Assembly (NCBI GenBank): GCA_050294475.1
Contig: JBNKOE010000021.1
Coordinates: forward strand, 124,001-188,000
Source of the DNA: Thalassobellus sp050294475
Lineage (GTDB): Bacteria > Bacteroidota > Bacteroidia > Flavobacteriales > Flavobacteriaceae
Direction: 5' to 3'
DNA length: 64,000 nt
The position numbers and the translations under genes were made by a program. The notes beneath the pieces were generated by a model. It searched no databases. It saw only the letters and a list, made by a program, of their open reading frames with translations, and was not told the DNA's origin. Each line of letters begins with the position of its first letter. The first letter of the stretch is position 1. Shown one piece after another: positions 36,584 through 45,108 of this stretch.

Positions 36584-39511
36584 ATGTCATTAAGCCCACA
36601 TTTACAGGAGTTAAGAGAAAAAATATCTGGAGAATTATTTTTTGATGACCTAATAAAAGCCTTATATGCAACCGATGCCTCTGTTTACAGAATGTTGCCT
36701 TTGGCAGTCGCTTATCCAAAAAACAAAGACGATATAAAGCAGCTCATTCAGTTTGCTAAAACTCATAAAACCTCATTAATTCCTAGAACAGCTGGCACAT
36801 CTCTAGCAGGGCAATGTGTTGGAAAAGGTATTGTGGTTGATGTTTCTAAATATTTTACAGAAATTATTAACTTTAATAAAAAGGCGCAAACAATTACAGT
36901 ACAACCAGGTGTAGTACGTGATGCTTTAAATAATTATTTAAAAACTTACGGATTATTTTTCGGGCCCAATACATCAACGTCTAATAGATGTATGATTGGA
37001 GGTATGGTAGGTAATAATTCGTCTGGAACAACATCTATTCAATACGGCGTTACTAGAGACAAGGTTATTGAAATGCATACCATTTTAAGTGATGGGAGTG
37101 AAGTGGTGTTTGGTGAATTGTCTAAAGAAGCATTTCAACAAAAAACAAAAGAGGCTTCGTTAGAAGGACAAATTTATAAAGCCATTTATTCTGAATTAGG
37201 TTCAGAAACAATTCAAAATCAAATTATAGATAATTTTCCGAAACCAGAAATTCATAGAAGAAATACAGGTTATGCTATTGATGAATTGATAAAATCTGAT
37301 GTGTTTACAGAATCTTCTGAAGCTTTTAATATGTGTAAACTGCTTTCTGGTAGTGAAGGTACTTTGGCATTTACAACTCAAATTACTTTAAAATTAGACA
37401 AGTTGCCACCTCAAGAATCTGTTATGGTAGCTGCGCATTTTGATAGTATTGAAAGTTGTTTAAATGCGGTTAGATTAACTATGGAGCATGATTTATACAA
37501 TTGCGAAATGATGGATAAAACCATTTTAGATTGTACAAAACATAATAAAACACAACAAGAAAATAGAAGTTTTATAGAAGGTGATCCGCAAGCTATTTTA
37601 ATGTGCGAGGTTCGAGCTAATTCAAAAAAAGATGTTATCGTTTTAGCAGACAACCTAGTAAAAGCAATTGAAAATTCAGGATTGAGTTATGCGTATCCTA
37701 AGTTGATAGGAAATGATGTAAATAAAGCAAATAATTTAAGAAGTGCAGGTTTAGGATTGCTTGGTAATATGATTGGTGATAAAAAATCGGCTGCCTGTAT
37801 AGAAGATACAGCGGTAGCTTTACCAGATTTGGCTAATTATATATCAGAGTTTTCTAAGTTGATGAAAGCTTACAAACAAGATGCTATTTACTATGCACAT
37901 GCTGGTGCTGGCGAATTGCATTTACGCCCTATTTTAAATTTAAAAAAGTCTGATGATGTTGCTTTGTTCAGGAAAATTACAACCGATGTAGCACATTTAG
38001 TGAAGAAATACAACGGTTCTATGAGTGGTGAACATGGTGATGGTATCGTGAGAGCCGAATTTATTCCATTAATGATAGGTGAAAAAAATTATAACATTCT
38101 GAAACGTATAAAAGCTGTTTTTGATGTAGATAGCATTTTTAATCCAGGGAAAATTGTTAATGCATTCCCAATGGATAAATCCTTACGTTATGAAATAGAT
38201 CGAGTAGAACCAGAAATAGAAACACTTCTCGATTTTTCGGCATCACAAGGTGTTTTAAGAGAAACTGAAAAATGTAATGGTTCGGGTGATTGTAGAAAAT
38301 TACCAGAGTTTGGTGGTACCATGTGTCCGAGTTATAGAGCAACCAGAAATGAAAAAGATACCACAAGAGCAAGAGCCAATGCATTGCGTGAATTTTTAAC
38401 AAACTCTGATAAAGAAAATAAGTTTAATCATGAAGAATTAAAAACGGTTTTCGATTTATGTTTAAGCTGTAAAGCTTGTGCTAGTGAATGCCCAAGTAGT
38501 GTAGATGTGGCGAGTTTGAAAGCAGAGTTTTTGTACCAATATCAAAAGGAAAACGGCGTGTCTTTACGCACTAAATTGTTTACTTATAATAATAAATTGA
38601 ACGATTTTGGAAGCAGTTTCCCTAAGTTTACAAATTTTGTTTTTTCTAATAAAATAATAGCTTCAATTTTAAAGAAATCGTTAGGTGTAGCGCAAGAAAG
38701 AAACTTACCATTAATTTCAAATAAAAGTTTGATTAAACAGTTTCAATTAATTGAAAATAAATTAGATGTAAAAACTAAAATAAAGACAATTTATTTTTTT
38801 AATGATGAATTTTTAAATCATTTAGATACTTCAATAGGTATAGATGCTATTCAGCTTTTATCTGCTTTAAATTACGATGTAAAATTAATTAAACACGCTG
38901 AATCTGGTCGTGCTTTTTTATCAAAAGGATTGCTTGAACAAGCTAAAGATTTTGCTAATAAAAATATTGAAATTTTTAAAGATAAAGTTTCAAATGAAAC
39001 ACCTTTAATAGGTATTGAACCTTCTGCTATTTTAACGTTTAGAGATGAATATATAAAGCTGGCAGACGATAAAACTTCAGCGAAAGCGATTGCAAAAAAC
39101 ACTTTTTTAATTGAAGAGTTTATTCAGCAAGAAATTGCATTAGGAAATATTAAACCAGAACAATTTACTCTAGAAGCTAAAACTATTAAGTTTCATGGGC
39201 ATTGTCATCAAAAATCTATGAGTAATCAGCTTTCAAGTTTTGCTGTATTGAATTTACCTAAAAATTATAAAGTCACTATTATTCCTAGTGGTTGTTGTGG
39301 TATGGCTGGAAGTTTTGGTTACGAAAAAGAACATTATGAAGTTAGTATGAATATTGGAGAACAAACGTTGTTTCCTGCAGTTAGAAAAGCTTCAGCGGAC
39401 ACCATTATTTCAGCAAATGGTACCAGTTGTAGACATCAAATTAAAGATGGGACTAATAGAGAAGCTAAACACCCAATTACAATTTTAAAGGAAGCTCTTT
39501 TAAGTAGCTAG
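36584..39511 (+). CDS. Fused FAD-binding (D-lactate/glycolate dehydrogenase-type) and Fe-S oxidoreductase
   Basis: 975 residues. Residues about 35-175 form the PCMH-type FAD domain (IPRTAGTSLAGQCVGKGIVVD, GGMVGNNSSGTTS), about 200-520 the FAD-oxidase C-terminal domain (YYAHAGAGELHLRP, GEHGDGIVR). Two iron-sulphur clusters follow: one starts C..GDC near residue 564, the other C626-SCKACASECP. The C-terminal cysteine-rich (CCG) part has HGHCHQKS and SGCCGMAGSFGYE near residues 870-910. It looks like the membrane-associated quinone-linked 2-hydroxyacid oxidases fused to a GlpC-like subunit; D-lactate is the commonest substrate but is not proved here. It appears monocistronic. Confidence 0.92.
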   Translation: MSLSPHLQELREKISGELFFDDLIKALYATDASVYRMLPLAVAYPKNKDDIKQLIQFAKTHKTSLIPRTAGTSLAGQCVGKGIVVDVSKYFTEIINFNKKAQTITVQPGVVRDALNNYLKTYGLFFGPNTSTSNRCMIGGMVGNNSSGTTSIQYGVTRDKVIEMHTILSDGSEVVFGELSKEAFQQKTKEASLEGQIYKAIYSELGSETIQNQIIDNFPKPEIHRRNTGYAIDELIKSDVFTESSEAFNMCKLLSGSEGTLAFTTQITLKLDKLPPQESVMVAAHFDSIESCLNAVRLTMEHDLYNCEMMDKTILDCTKHNKTQQENRSFIEGDPQAILMCEVRANSKKDVIVLADNLVKAIENSGLSYAYPKLIGNDVNKANNLRSAGLGLLGNMIGDKKSAACIEDTAVALPDLANYISEFSKLMKAYKQDAIYYAHAGAGELHLRPILNLKKSDDVALFRKITTDVAHLVKKYNGSMSGEHGDGIVRAEFIPLMIGEKNYNILKRIKAVFDVDSIFNPGKIVNAFPMDKSLRYEIDRVEPEIETLLDFSASQGVLRETEKCNGSGDCRKLPEFGGTMCPSYRATRNEKDTTRARANALREFLTNSDKENKFNHEELKTVFDLCLSCKACASECPSSVDVASLKAEFLYQYQKENGVSLRTKLFTYNNKLNDFGSSFPKFTNFVFSNKIIASILKKSLGVAQERNLPLISNKSLIKQFQLIENKLDVKTKIKTIYFFNDEFLNHLDTSIGIDAIQLLSALNYDVKLIKHAESGRAFLSKGLLEQAKDFANKNIEIFKDKVSNETPLIGIEPSAILTFRDEYIKLADDKTSAKAIAKNTFLIEEFIQQEIALGNIKPEQFTLEAKTIKFHGHCHQKSMSNQLSSFAVLNLPKNYKVTIIPSGCCGMAGSFGYEKEHYEVSMNIGEQTLFPAVRKASADTIISANGTSCRHQIKDGTNREAKHPITILKEALLSS

Positions 39512-39528
39512 TAATTAGTTTCTAGAGT

Positions 39529-40368
39529 TTATTTTGAATGCTTGTCAACTATAGTTATAGCTGCAATTAAGTCTTTTACTTCCATATTGTCAAAATCTTC
39601 ATCAAGGATAAAAGGTGCTAGTTTGTCGTTGTTAAAATTGTATATTTTCCAACGTTTAAATTGGTATTCTAAGGCAGTAAAATTTTCAACCCAATCACCC
39701 GAATTCAAATACATGGTTTTGCCATGTTTGTTTTCAATATATTCCATTTTTGGTTGGTGTATATGCCCGCAAACTACATAGTCATAACCATTTTCAATGG
39801 CTAAATCAGTAATTACTTTTTCGTAATCGTTTACATATTTTATAGCGCCTTTTACACCATTCTTTACTTTTTTAGATAAGGAATAACGTTCTTTACCTCG
39901 TTTTTCTAAATACCAATTATAAGCCCGATTAAGTAAGGTTAATAAATCATAACCATAACCACCAAGTTTAGCTAGCCATTTTGCATTTTGTATAGAAACA
40001 TCAAAAACATCACCATGAAAAAACCAACCTTTTTTTCCATCTAAATCTAAAATCATTTTATCTACAATAGAAATGTTGCCAATAGTTGTGTTGCTAAATT
40101 TACGAAGCATTTCATCATGATTTCCTGTAATGTAAATGATTTCAACACCATTAGCAGCCATATCCATGATTTTCTTAATGACTTTTAAATGCGATTTCGG
40201 AAAGTAACGTTTGCTAAATTGCCAAACATCAATAATATCACCATTTAAAATGAGTTTTTTAGGTTCAATACTATTTAAATAGGTGAGTAGATGTTTTGCA
40301 TGACAGCCGTAGGTTCCTAAATGAACATCGGATATTACGGCAATTTCTATTTTTCTTTTTATTTTCAA
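39529..40368 (-). CDS. LpxH-like UDP-2,3-diacylglucosamine diphosphatase / metallophosphoesterase
   Basis: 279 residues, calcineurin-like metallophosphoesterase fold. The metal-site blocks are all present: ISDVHLGTYGCH, LNGDIIDVW, ITGNHDEM, FFHGDVFD, VVCGHIHQPKM and LNSGDWVENF. The spacing resembles LpxH and its Bacteroidetes relatives, which hydrolyse UDP-2,3-diacylglucosamine to lipid X in lipid A synthesis. E. coli LpxH is a little shorter, so the exact activity is inferred. Transcribed alone, convergent with the large oxidoreductase and divergent from aroC. Confidence 0.85.
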   Translation of the reverse strand: MKIKRKIEIAVISDVHLGTYGCHAKHLLTYLNSIEPKKLILNGDIIDVWQFSKRYFPKSHLKVIKKIMDMAANGVEIIYITGNHDEMLRKFSNTTIGNISIVDKMILDLDGKKGWFFHGDVFDVSIQNAKWLAKLGGYGYDLLTLLNRAYNWYLEKRGKERYSLSKKVKNGVKGAIKYVNDYEKVITDLAIENGYDYVVCGHIHQPKMEYIENKHGKTMYLNSGDWVENFTALEYQFKRWKIYNFNNDKLAPFILDEDFDNMEVKDLIAAITIVDKHSK

Positions 40369-40577
40369 AAAAAGGAAGTAATTAATTCATTACAAATAAC
40401 ACCTTATTGTATTACTTAATTATTAACATACAATTAATTAATTATGAGAATTTTGTTAAATTAGTGTTATATGTTTCTTGTTTTGCCTTGAAAATAAATC
40501 GATAAAACCATTATAACATTCTTTTTTTACTATCGCAGATTTCTAAAAAAGCTTTATTTTAGCCAAAAATTGTAATT

Positions 40578-41639
40578 ATGGCGGGCAATTCCTTTGGAAG
40601 ACTATTTAATCTAACTACTTATGGAGAATCTCATGGACCAGCTTTAGGCGGTGTTATTGATGGTTGTCCATCTGGAATTAAACTGGATTTAGACGAAATT
40701 CAAAATGAATTAAATAGAAGAAAACCAGGGCAATCAGCTATCGTAACACAACGTAAAGAGCCCGATACCGTTAAATTTCATTCAGGTATTTTTGAAGGCG
40801 TAACAACAGGAACCTCTATAGGTTTTGTTATAGAAAATACCAACCAAAAATCTCACGATTATTCGCATATAAAGGATAGTTACAGACCAAGTCATGCCGA
40901 TTATACATATGATAAAAAATACGGTGTGCGCGATTATCGTGGTGGCGGACGTAGTTCTGCACGAGAAACAGCATGTCGTGTAGTTGCTGGAGCTATTGCA
41001 AAGCAAATGCTTAAAGGTATCGAAATTACCGCTTATGTTTCGGGTGTTGGTACCATGAAATTAGATAAACCGTATAATGAATTAGATCTTACAAAAGTAG
41101 AATCGAACATTGTGCGTTGTCCAGATCAAGACATGGCAGCAAAAATGGAAACTTATATTAAAGAAGTACGTGGTAAAGGCGATACTGTTGGAGGCATTGT
41201 TAGTTGTGTTATTAAAAATGTACCTGTTGGTTTGGGCGAACCTGTTTTCGATAAATTACATGCCGAATTAGGAAAAGCCATGTTATCTATAAATGCTGTA
41301 AAAGGTTTTGAGTATGGTAGCGGATTTCATGGAAGCACCATGTATGGAAGCGATCATAACGATGCATTTAATAATGATGGTTCAACAAAAACGAACTTCT
41401 CAGGAGGTATTCAAGGCGGTATAAGTAACGGCATGGATATTTATTTCAATGTTGCATTTAAGCCTGTAGCAACACTTATTCAGAAATACGAAACCATAGA
41501 TAAAGAAGGAAACACAGTAGAAATGCAAGGTAAAGGACGTCACGACCCATGTGTGGTGCCTCGCGCCGTACCTATTGTAGAAGCTATGGCAGCCTTAGTT
41601 ATTGCCGATTTTTACTTAATAAACAAGATTTATAGTTAA
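40578..41639 (+). CDS. aroC: AroC, chorismate synthase
   Basis: 353 residues, cytoplasmic. It makes chorismate from EPSP, using reduced FMN as cofactor. The motifs GESHGPALGGVIDGCPSG near residue 16, RGGGRSSARETACRVVAGA near 120 and GSGFHGSTMYGSDHNDAF near 245 are all there, and the C-terminal RHDPCVVPRAVPIVEAMAALVIADF is intact. No other shikimate gene lies nearby. Downstream is a 351-base gap with degenerate repeats. Confidence 0.98.
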   Translation: MAGNSFGRLFNLTTYGESHGPALGGVIDGCPSGIKLDLDEIQNELNRRKPGQSAIVTQRKEPDTVKFHSGIFEGVTTGTSIGFVIENTNQKSHDYSHIKDSYRPSHADYTYDKKYGVRDYRGGGRSSARETACRVVAGAIAKQMLKGIEITAYVSGVGTMKLDKPYNELDLTKVESNIVRCPDQDMAAKMETYIKEVRGKGDTVGGIVSCVIKNVPVGLGEPVFDKLHAELGKAMLSINAVKGFEYGSGFHGSTMYGSDHNDAFNNDGSTKTNFSGGIQGGISNGMDIYFNVAFKPVATLIQKYETIDKEGNTVEMQGKGRHDPCVVPRAVPIVEAMAALVIADFYLINKIYS

Positions 41640-41990
41640 AAGCTATTTCCCGCTTGGAGTTTATCTTTTAGCGAAGCAGTCCAGAAATAGTTTCGGTAAT
41701 TTTATTATAAACTAACTTTTAGTTTATGTAGAAAGTTTTAAGTGTGATTTTTTGCAAAAAGGAAGAGTTTATACAGAGCCTAGTTGAAGGGCATCAATCA
41801 TGGTTAAACTATCTGCTATATTTTGTCATTCTTGAGAAGGCAAGAATCCACTTTAAAAATTATTAAAATTTAGTTTGTTTCTAGTAGCCTTTAAATCAAG
41901 TAAAGAAAACAAATCAAAAATACTTATCTTGTTCTCGTAATATTAAAAACTATTTAATTACCCTCTTTTAGAGAGGTTAGGAGTAACTTT
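41640..41990. other. 351-base gap between aroC and the symporter, with degenerate repeats
   Basis: No coding frame is supported here. The first 50 bases (41643-41690) are bounded by CTATTTC and GAAATAG and look like a degenerate hairpin element; a second hairpin repeat lies at 41824-41851. The remainder is AT-rich with no promoter box I can defend. Confidence 0.6.
41824..41851. repeat. Degenerate ATTCTTG...CAAGAAT intergenic repeat
   Basis: ATTCTTG (41828-41834) and CAAGAAT (41841-41847) form a perfect 7-bp stem. The full string resembles a hairpin repeat of the form TCATTCCTGCGAAGGCAGGA that I recall between genes in Flavobacteriaceae; this copy is altered. Confidence 0.6.
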
Positions 41991-43316
41991 ATGAAAAAAC
42001 TAGCATTACATTGGAAGATTATTATAGGAATGATTCTCGGAATCATTTTTGGTTTTATTATGAATAACGTTGGTGGCGGAAAAGGCTTTGTATCCGATTG
42101 GATTTCGCCTTTTGGTACCATTTTTATCAATCTTCTTAAGCTTATTGCAGTGCCTTTAATTTTAGCCTCTTTAATAAAAGGGATTTCAGATTTAAAAGAT
42201 ATTTCAAAAATAAAATCGATGGGCTTGCGTACCATAAGTATTTATATAGCAACTACGCTAGTAGCCATTGTTATTGGCTTGACTATTGTAAATACTTTCA
42301 AGCCAGGTGATGGTATGCCACAAGACACCATTGAAAAAATAAAATTAAGATACGCTAATGATGCTGGAGTAATGGATAAACTAACTAAGGCATCAGCGCA
42401 AAAAGATGCTGGACCATTACAGGCGTTAGTCGATATTTTTCCTAGTAATATTTTTAAATCGTTTGCAGAGGCTTCTATGCTTCAGGTTATCTTTTTTGCA
42501 TTATTTGTTGGTGTTTGCTTATTGCTAATTGGCGAAAAGAAAGCAAAACCATTAGTCGATTTCTTCGATTCGCTTAATGAAGTTGTCATGAAAATGGTCG
42601 ATTTAATTATGCTTTTTGCGCCGTATGCAGTATTTGCATTATTAGCAAACGTTATTATTGCTTTTGATGATGCAGACATCTTAATTAAATTACTGTATTA
42701 CGCATTTTGTGTAGTAGGTGGTTTAATGATTATGATAGGGTTTTATTTGCTTTTAATTAGTGTGTATTCTAAAAAATCACCTATGTGGTTTTTAAAGCAA
42801 ATAAGTCCAGCACAACTTTTAGCATTTTCAACCAGTAGTAGTGCTGCAACTTTACCTGTAACCATGGAACGTGTTGAAGAGCATTTAGGTGTCGATAAAG
42901 AAGTATCTGGTTTCGTATTACCTGTTGGTGCAACCGTAAATATGGATGGAACTAGTTTATATCAAGGCATTGCAGCGGTGTTTATTATGCAGGTTATTTG
43001 GCCTGAAGGTTTAACCTTTACAAACCAATTGGTTATTGTTGCAACAGCATTATTAGCGTCTATAGGAAGTGCTGCTGTGCCAAGTGCAGGTATGGTTATG
43101 TTGGTTATTGTATTAGAATCTATTGGTTTTCCTGCTGAATTATTACCCATAGGTTTAGCGCTTATTTTTGCGGTAGATAGACCTTTAGATATGTGTAGAA
43201 CCGTTGTAAATGTAACTGGTGATGCTACGGTTTCTATGTTAGTTGCAAAATCGTTAGGGAAATTGCACGAGCCAAAACCTAAAGAATGGGATGATAATTA
43301 CGATGCTGTAAAATAG
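41991..43316 (+). CDS. Dicarboxylate/amino acid:cation symporter (DAACS, GltP/DctA-like)
   Basis: 441 residues with about eight membrane segments and the two re-entrant loops of the family. STSSSAATLPVTMERVEE is the first re-entrant hairpin, GATVNMDGTSLYQGIAAVF covers the NMDGT substrate and sodium site, and ASIGSAAVPSAGMVMLVIVL the second hairpin. Such carriers take up glutamate, aspartate or C4-dicarboxylates with sodium or protons. The substrate cannot be fixed. A sulfurtransferase gene follows after 6 bases and is probably cotranscribed. Confidence 0.95.
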   Translation: MKKLALHWKIIIGMILGIIFGFIMNNVGGGKGFVSDWISPFGTIFINLLKLIAVPLILASLIKGISDLKDISKIKSMGLRTISIYIATTLVAIVIGLTIVNTFKPGDGMPQDTIEKIKLRYANDAGVMDKLTKASAQKDAGPLQALVDIFPSNIFKSFAEASMLQVIFFALFVGVCLLLIGEKKAKPLVDFFDSLNEVVMKMVDLIMLFAPYAVFALLANVIIAFDDADILIKLLYYAFCVVGGLMIMIGFYLLLISVYSKKSPMWFLKQISPAQLLAFSTSSSAATLPVTMERVEEHLGVDKEVSGFVLPVGATVNMDGTSLYQGIAAVFIMQVIWPEGLTFTNQLVIVATALLASIGSAAVPSAGMVMLVIVLESIGFPAELLPIGLALIFAVDRPLDMCRTVVNVTGDATVSMLVAKSLGKLHEPKPKEWDDNYDAVK

Positions 43317-43322
43317 TATTTT

Positions 43323-44144
43323 ATGAATTCTAACATAAGCATTGAGTTTCCGATAGTTTCCGTAGAATGGCTGTATTCAAACTTAGGTGTTAAAAATTTA
43401 ATTATTTTAGATGGCACGATTAATAAAGTATTTGATGCATCTTTAAAGCAAATACCTAATGCACGCCTTTTTGATATAAAAAAGAAATTTAGCGATGTGT
43501 TAAATCCGTTTCCGAGTGCGTTTCCTTCTTCAGAACAATTTGAAAAATCGGCACGAGAGCTTGGTATTAATACTGATAGTGTACTTGTGGTTTACGATGA
43601 TAAAGGAATTTATTCTAGTGCTCGCGTTTGGTGGCTGTTTAAAGCTTTTGGTTTTAATAACGTAGCTATTTTAAATGGCGGATTTCCTGCGTGGTTAAAA
43701 GCAGAATATGAAACCGAACACATGAAGCTTTACAAAGGTGTTGTAGGTAATTTTATAGCAAATTATAAACCAGAAACTATGAAATTTTTTGAGGATATAA
43801 AAGAAGCTTCAAAAAACAACACACATACTATTATTGATGCACGTTCATCAGGACGCTTTAATTGTGTAGAACCCGAACCGCGTGAAGGTTTACGTATGGG
43901 AACCATTCCAAACTCAGTTAATTTACCGTTTACCAATTTGTTAGAACATGGCGTGCTAAAACCTAAAAAAGACTTAGAAAACGCTTTTAAAGAACTCGCT
44001 GTAAAAGACGAACCCATTATTTTTTCGTGTGGATCTGGTATTACAGCCTGTGTTTTAGCTTTAGGTGCTGAAATTTCAGGTTATAAGAACATTTCGGTGT
44101 ATGATGGTTCATGGACCAAGTGGGGGAGTTTGGTAAAAGAATAG
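43323..44144 (+). CDS. Two-domain rhodanese (thiosulfate / 3-mercaptopyruvate sulfurtransferase)
   Basis: 273 residues, tandem rhodanese domains. The N-terminal domain (about 10-130) is inactive-like (VSVEWLYSNLGVKNLIILDG, RVWWLFKAFGFNNVAILNGGF). The C-terminal domain (about 150-270) carries the active cysteine C236 in SCGSGITA; a CGSG(I/V)T loop points to 3-mercaptopyruvate as donor more than to thiosulfate. It transfers sulphur in the cytoplasm (no signal peptide). It lies 6 bases after the symporter. Confidence 0.93.
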   Translation: MNSNISIEFPIVSVEWLYSNLGVKNLIILDGTINKVFDASLKQIPNARLFDIKKKFSDVLNPFPSAFPSSEQFEKSARELGINTDSVLVVYDDKGIYSSARVWWLFKAFGFNNVAILNGGFPAWLKAEYETEHMKLYKGVVGNFIANYKPETMKFFEDIKEASKNNTHTIIDARSSGRFNCVEPEPREGLRMGTIPNSVNLPFTNLLEHGVLKPKKDLENAFKELAVKDEPIIFSCGSGITACVLALGAEISGYKNISVYDGSWTKWGSLVKE

Positions 44145-44453
44145 GTTTTTGAAAAATGTGGTTAAAAAGTAAGTATGCTTTCTTAGTTTTTATGAGATGT
44201 CTCAATCGTACTTTATTTCGACGAGATTAACCTTTGTTAATAGTGATTTATAAGTCATTTTGAGTGCAGAGAGAAATCACATATATTAGTTAGCTTTTAA
44301 AGTAGCACTACTTCTAAAAGCTTTTTTATTAATTGTAACTTAATAGAATCGACACGTATCATAAAAGAGTACTAGTAGGTAAAGTTTGGTGTGAAGGAAT
44401 AGTTTGGGTTTGGCAGTTACGCTTATCAGTCTTGTGAAGGGGTAAATTAGAGT
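44145..44453. other. 309-base gap between the sulfurtransferase and a lipoprotein gene
   Basis: The gap contains no supported coding frame. Most of it is the repeat copy at 44189-44295. The rest is AT-rich with a stretch at 44400-44440 that looks like another altered repeat (CAGTTACGCTTATCAGTCTT) but is too degraded to assign. Confidence 0.6.
44189..44295. repeat. Intergenic repeat, copy A (long form)
   Basis: Shares with 47338-47400 the start TTTATGAGATGTCTCAATCG and the end GCAGAGAGAAAT followed by an AT stretch and TTAG(T/C)TAGC; copy A has about 45 extra bases in the middle. Strings of this sort (GAGATNTCTC, TCATTTCGA) recur between genes in Flavobacteriaceae as I recall them. Confidence 0.65.
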
Positions 44454-44927
44454 TTATTTTCTATGCATAATCCATTTTACAGTAGAGTTCTCGTTTGGAA
44501 AAGAGTCTGTGCAACTTTTTCCTTCACAAAAAGCTAATTGCCATCCAGATTTTAGTTTAATGAAATATCCAAAACCAGCTTCTTTATATATTTGATTTTT
44601 TTCTGGTTCTGAAATATCTTTTAATGTTGTTCCAATACTATATCCTTCAGGAGTTTTAAACTTCTTGTCTGTTGTCAAACAAAAGGTTACATTAAATTTT
44701 TCTTTCTCAACTACTTTAAAGTCAATTCCATTTACAGTAATGTTTTTTGCAGGTTCAAAACTTGAACTACTTGTCATTATCGATTCATACTTAATATCAG
44801 ATTTTATTGAGTCTAATGAGATTTTTTTATTAATTGATTGGTAATCAATTTTATGTTTTTCTTTTGATGAATTATTGCAAGAGATTATTAGTACTCCGAA
44901 GATTAAAATACAAATAAATTTTTTCAT
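44454..44927 (-). CDS. Hypothetical lipoprotein
   Basis: 157 residues. The signal sequence ends GVLIISC (C17), a lipoprotein site, followed by a charged linker (NNSSKEKHK). I recognise no domain. The C-terminal half contains hydrophobic beta segments (FKVVEKEKFNVTFCLTTD, GFGYFIKLKSGWQLAFCEG) and four cysteines in the last 90 residues (after the lipid cysteine), possibly disulfide-forming in the periplasm or at the surface. It stands between two repeat-rich gaps, which suggests a recently reshuffled neighbourhood; its codon and base use look like the surrounding genes. Confidence 0.7.
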   Translation of the reverse strand: MKKFICILIFGVLIISCNNSSKEKHKIDYQSINKKISLDSIKSDIKYESIMTSSSSFEPAKNITVNGIDFKVVEKEKFNVTFCLTTDKKFKTPEGYSIGTTLKDISEPEKNQIYKEAGFGYFIKLKSGWQLAFCEGKSCTDSFPNENSTVKWIMHRK

Positions 44928-44992
44928 TAAAGTCTTGTTTTATGTTTGTTAACTACTAGGATAAGAACCCGTTTTAAAGGTTTAAATCTACT

Positions 44993-45019
44993 AGATACTG
45001 AAACAAGTTCAGCACAGAT
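44993..45019. repeat. CTGAA-ACAAG-TTCAG hairpin repeat
   Basis: CTGAA (44998-45002) pairs with TTCAG (45008-45012) around ACAAG. It resembles a TGAAACAAGTTCA hairpin repeat common between genes in Flavobacteriaceae (from memory). It lies upstream of the lipoprotein gene and downstream of the MuiA-like gene. Confidence 0.5.
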
Positions 45020-45108
45020 AAGCGAATTTAGAATTTTAAAATTTGAAAATCGACATATAATATAATGTTTACATATAAAGTTTTGACAGTTACAGTTTAT
45101 TTCTTAGT

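Noticed and set aside
41954..42235. A 93-codon minus-strand open frame at the start of the symporter gene
   Set aside because: Lies opposite the conserved N-terminal membrane segments of the symporter; its proline-rich translation looks like a shadow.
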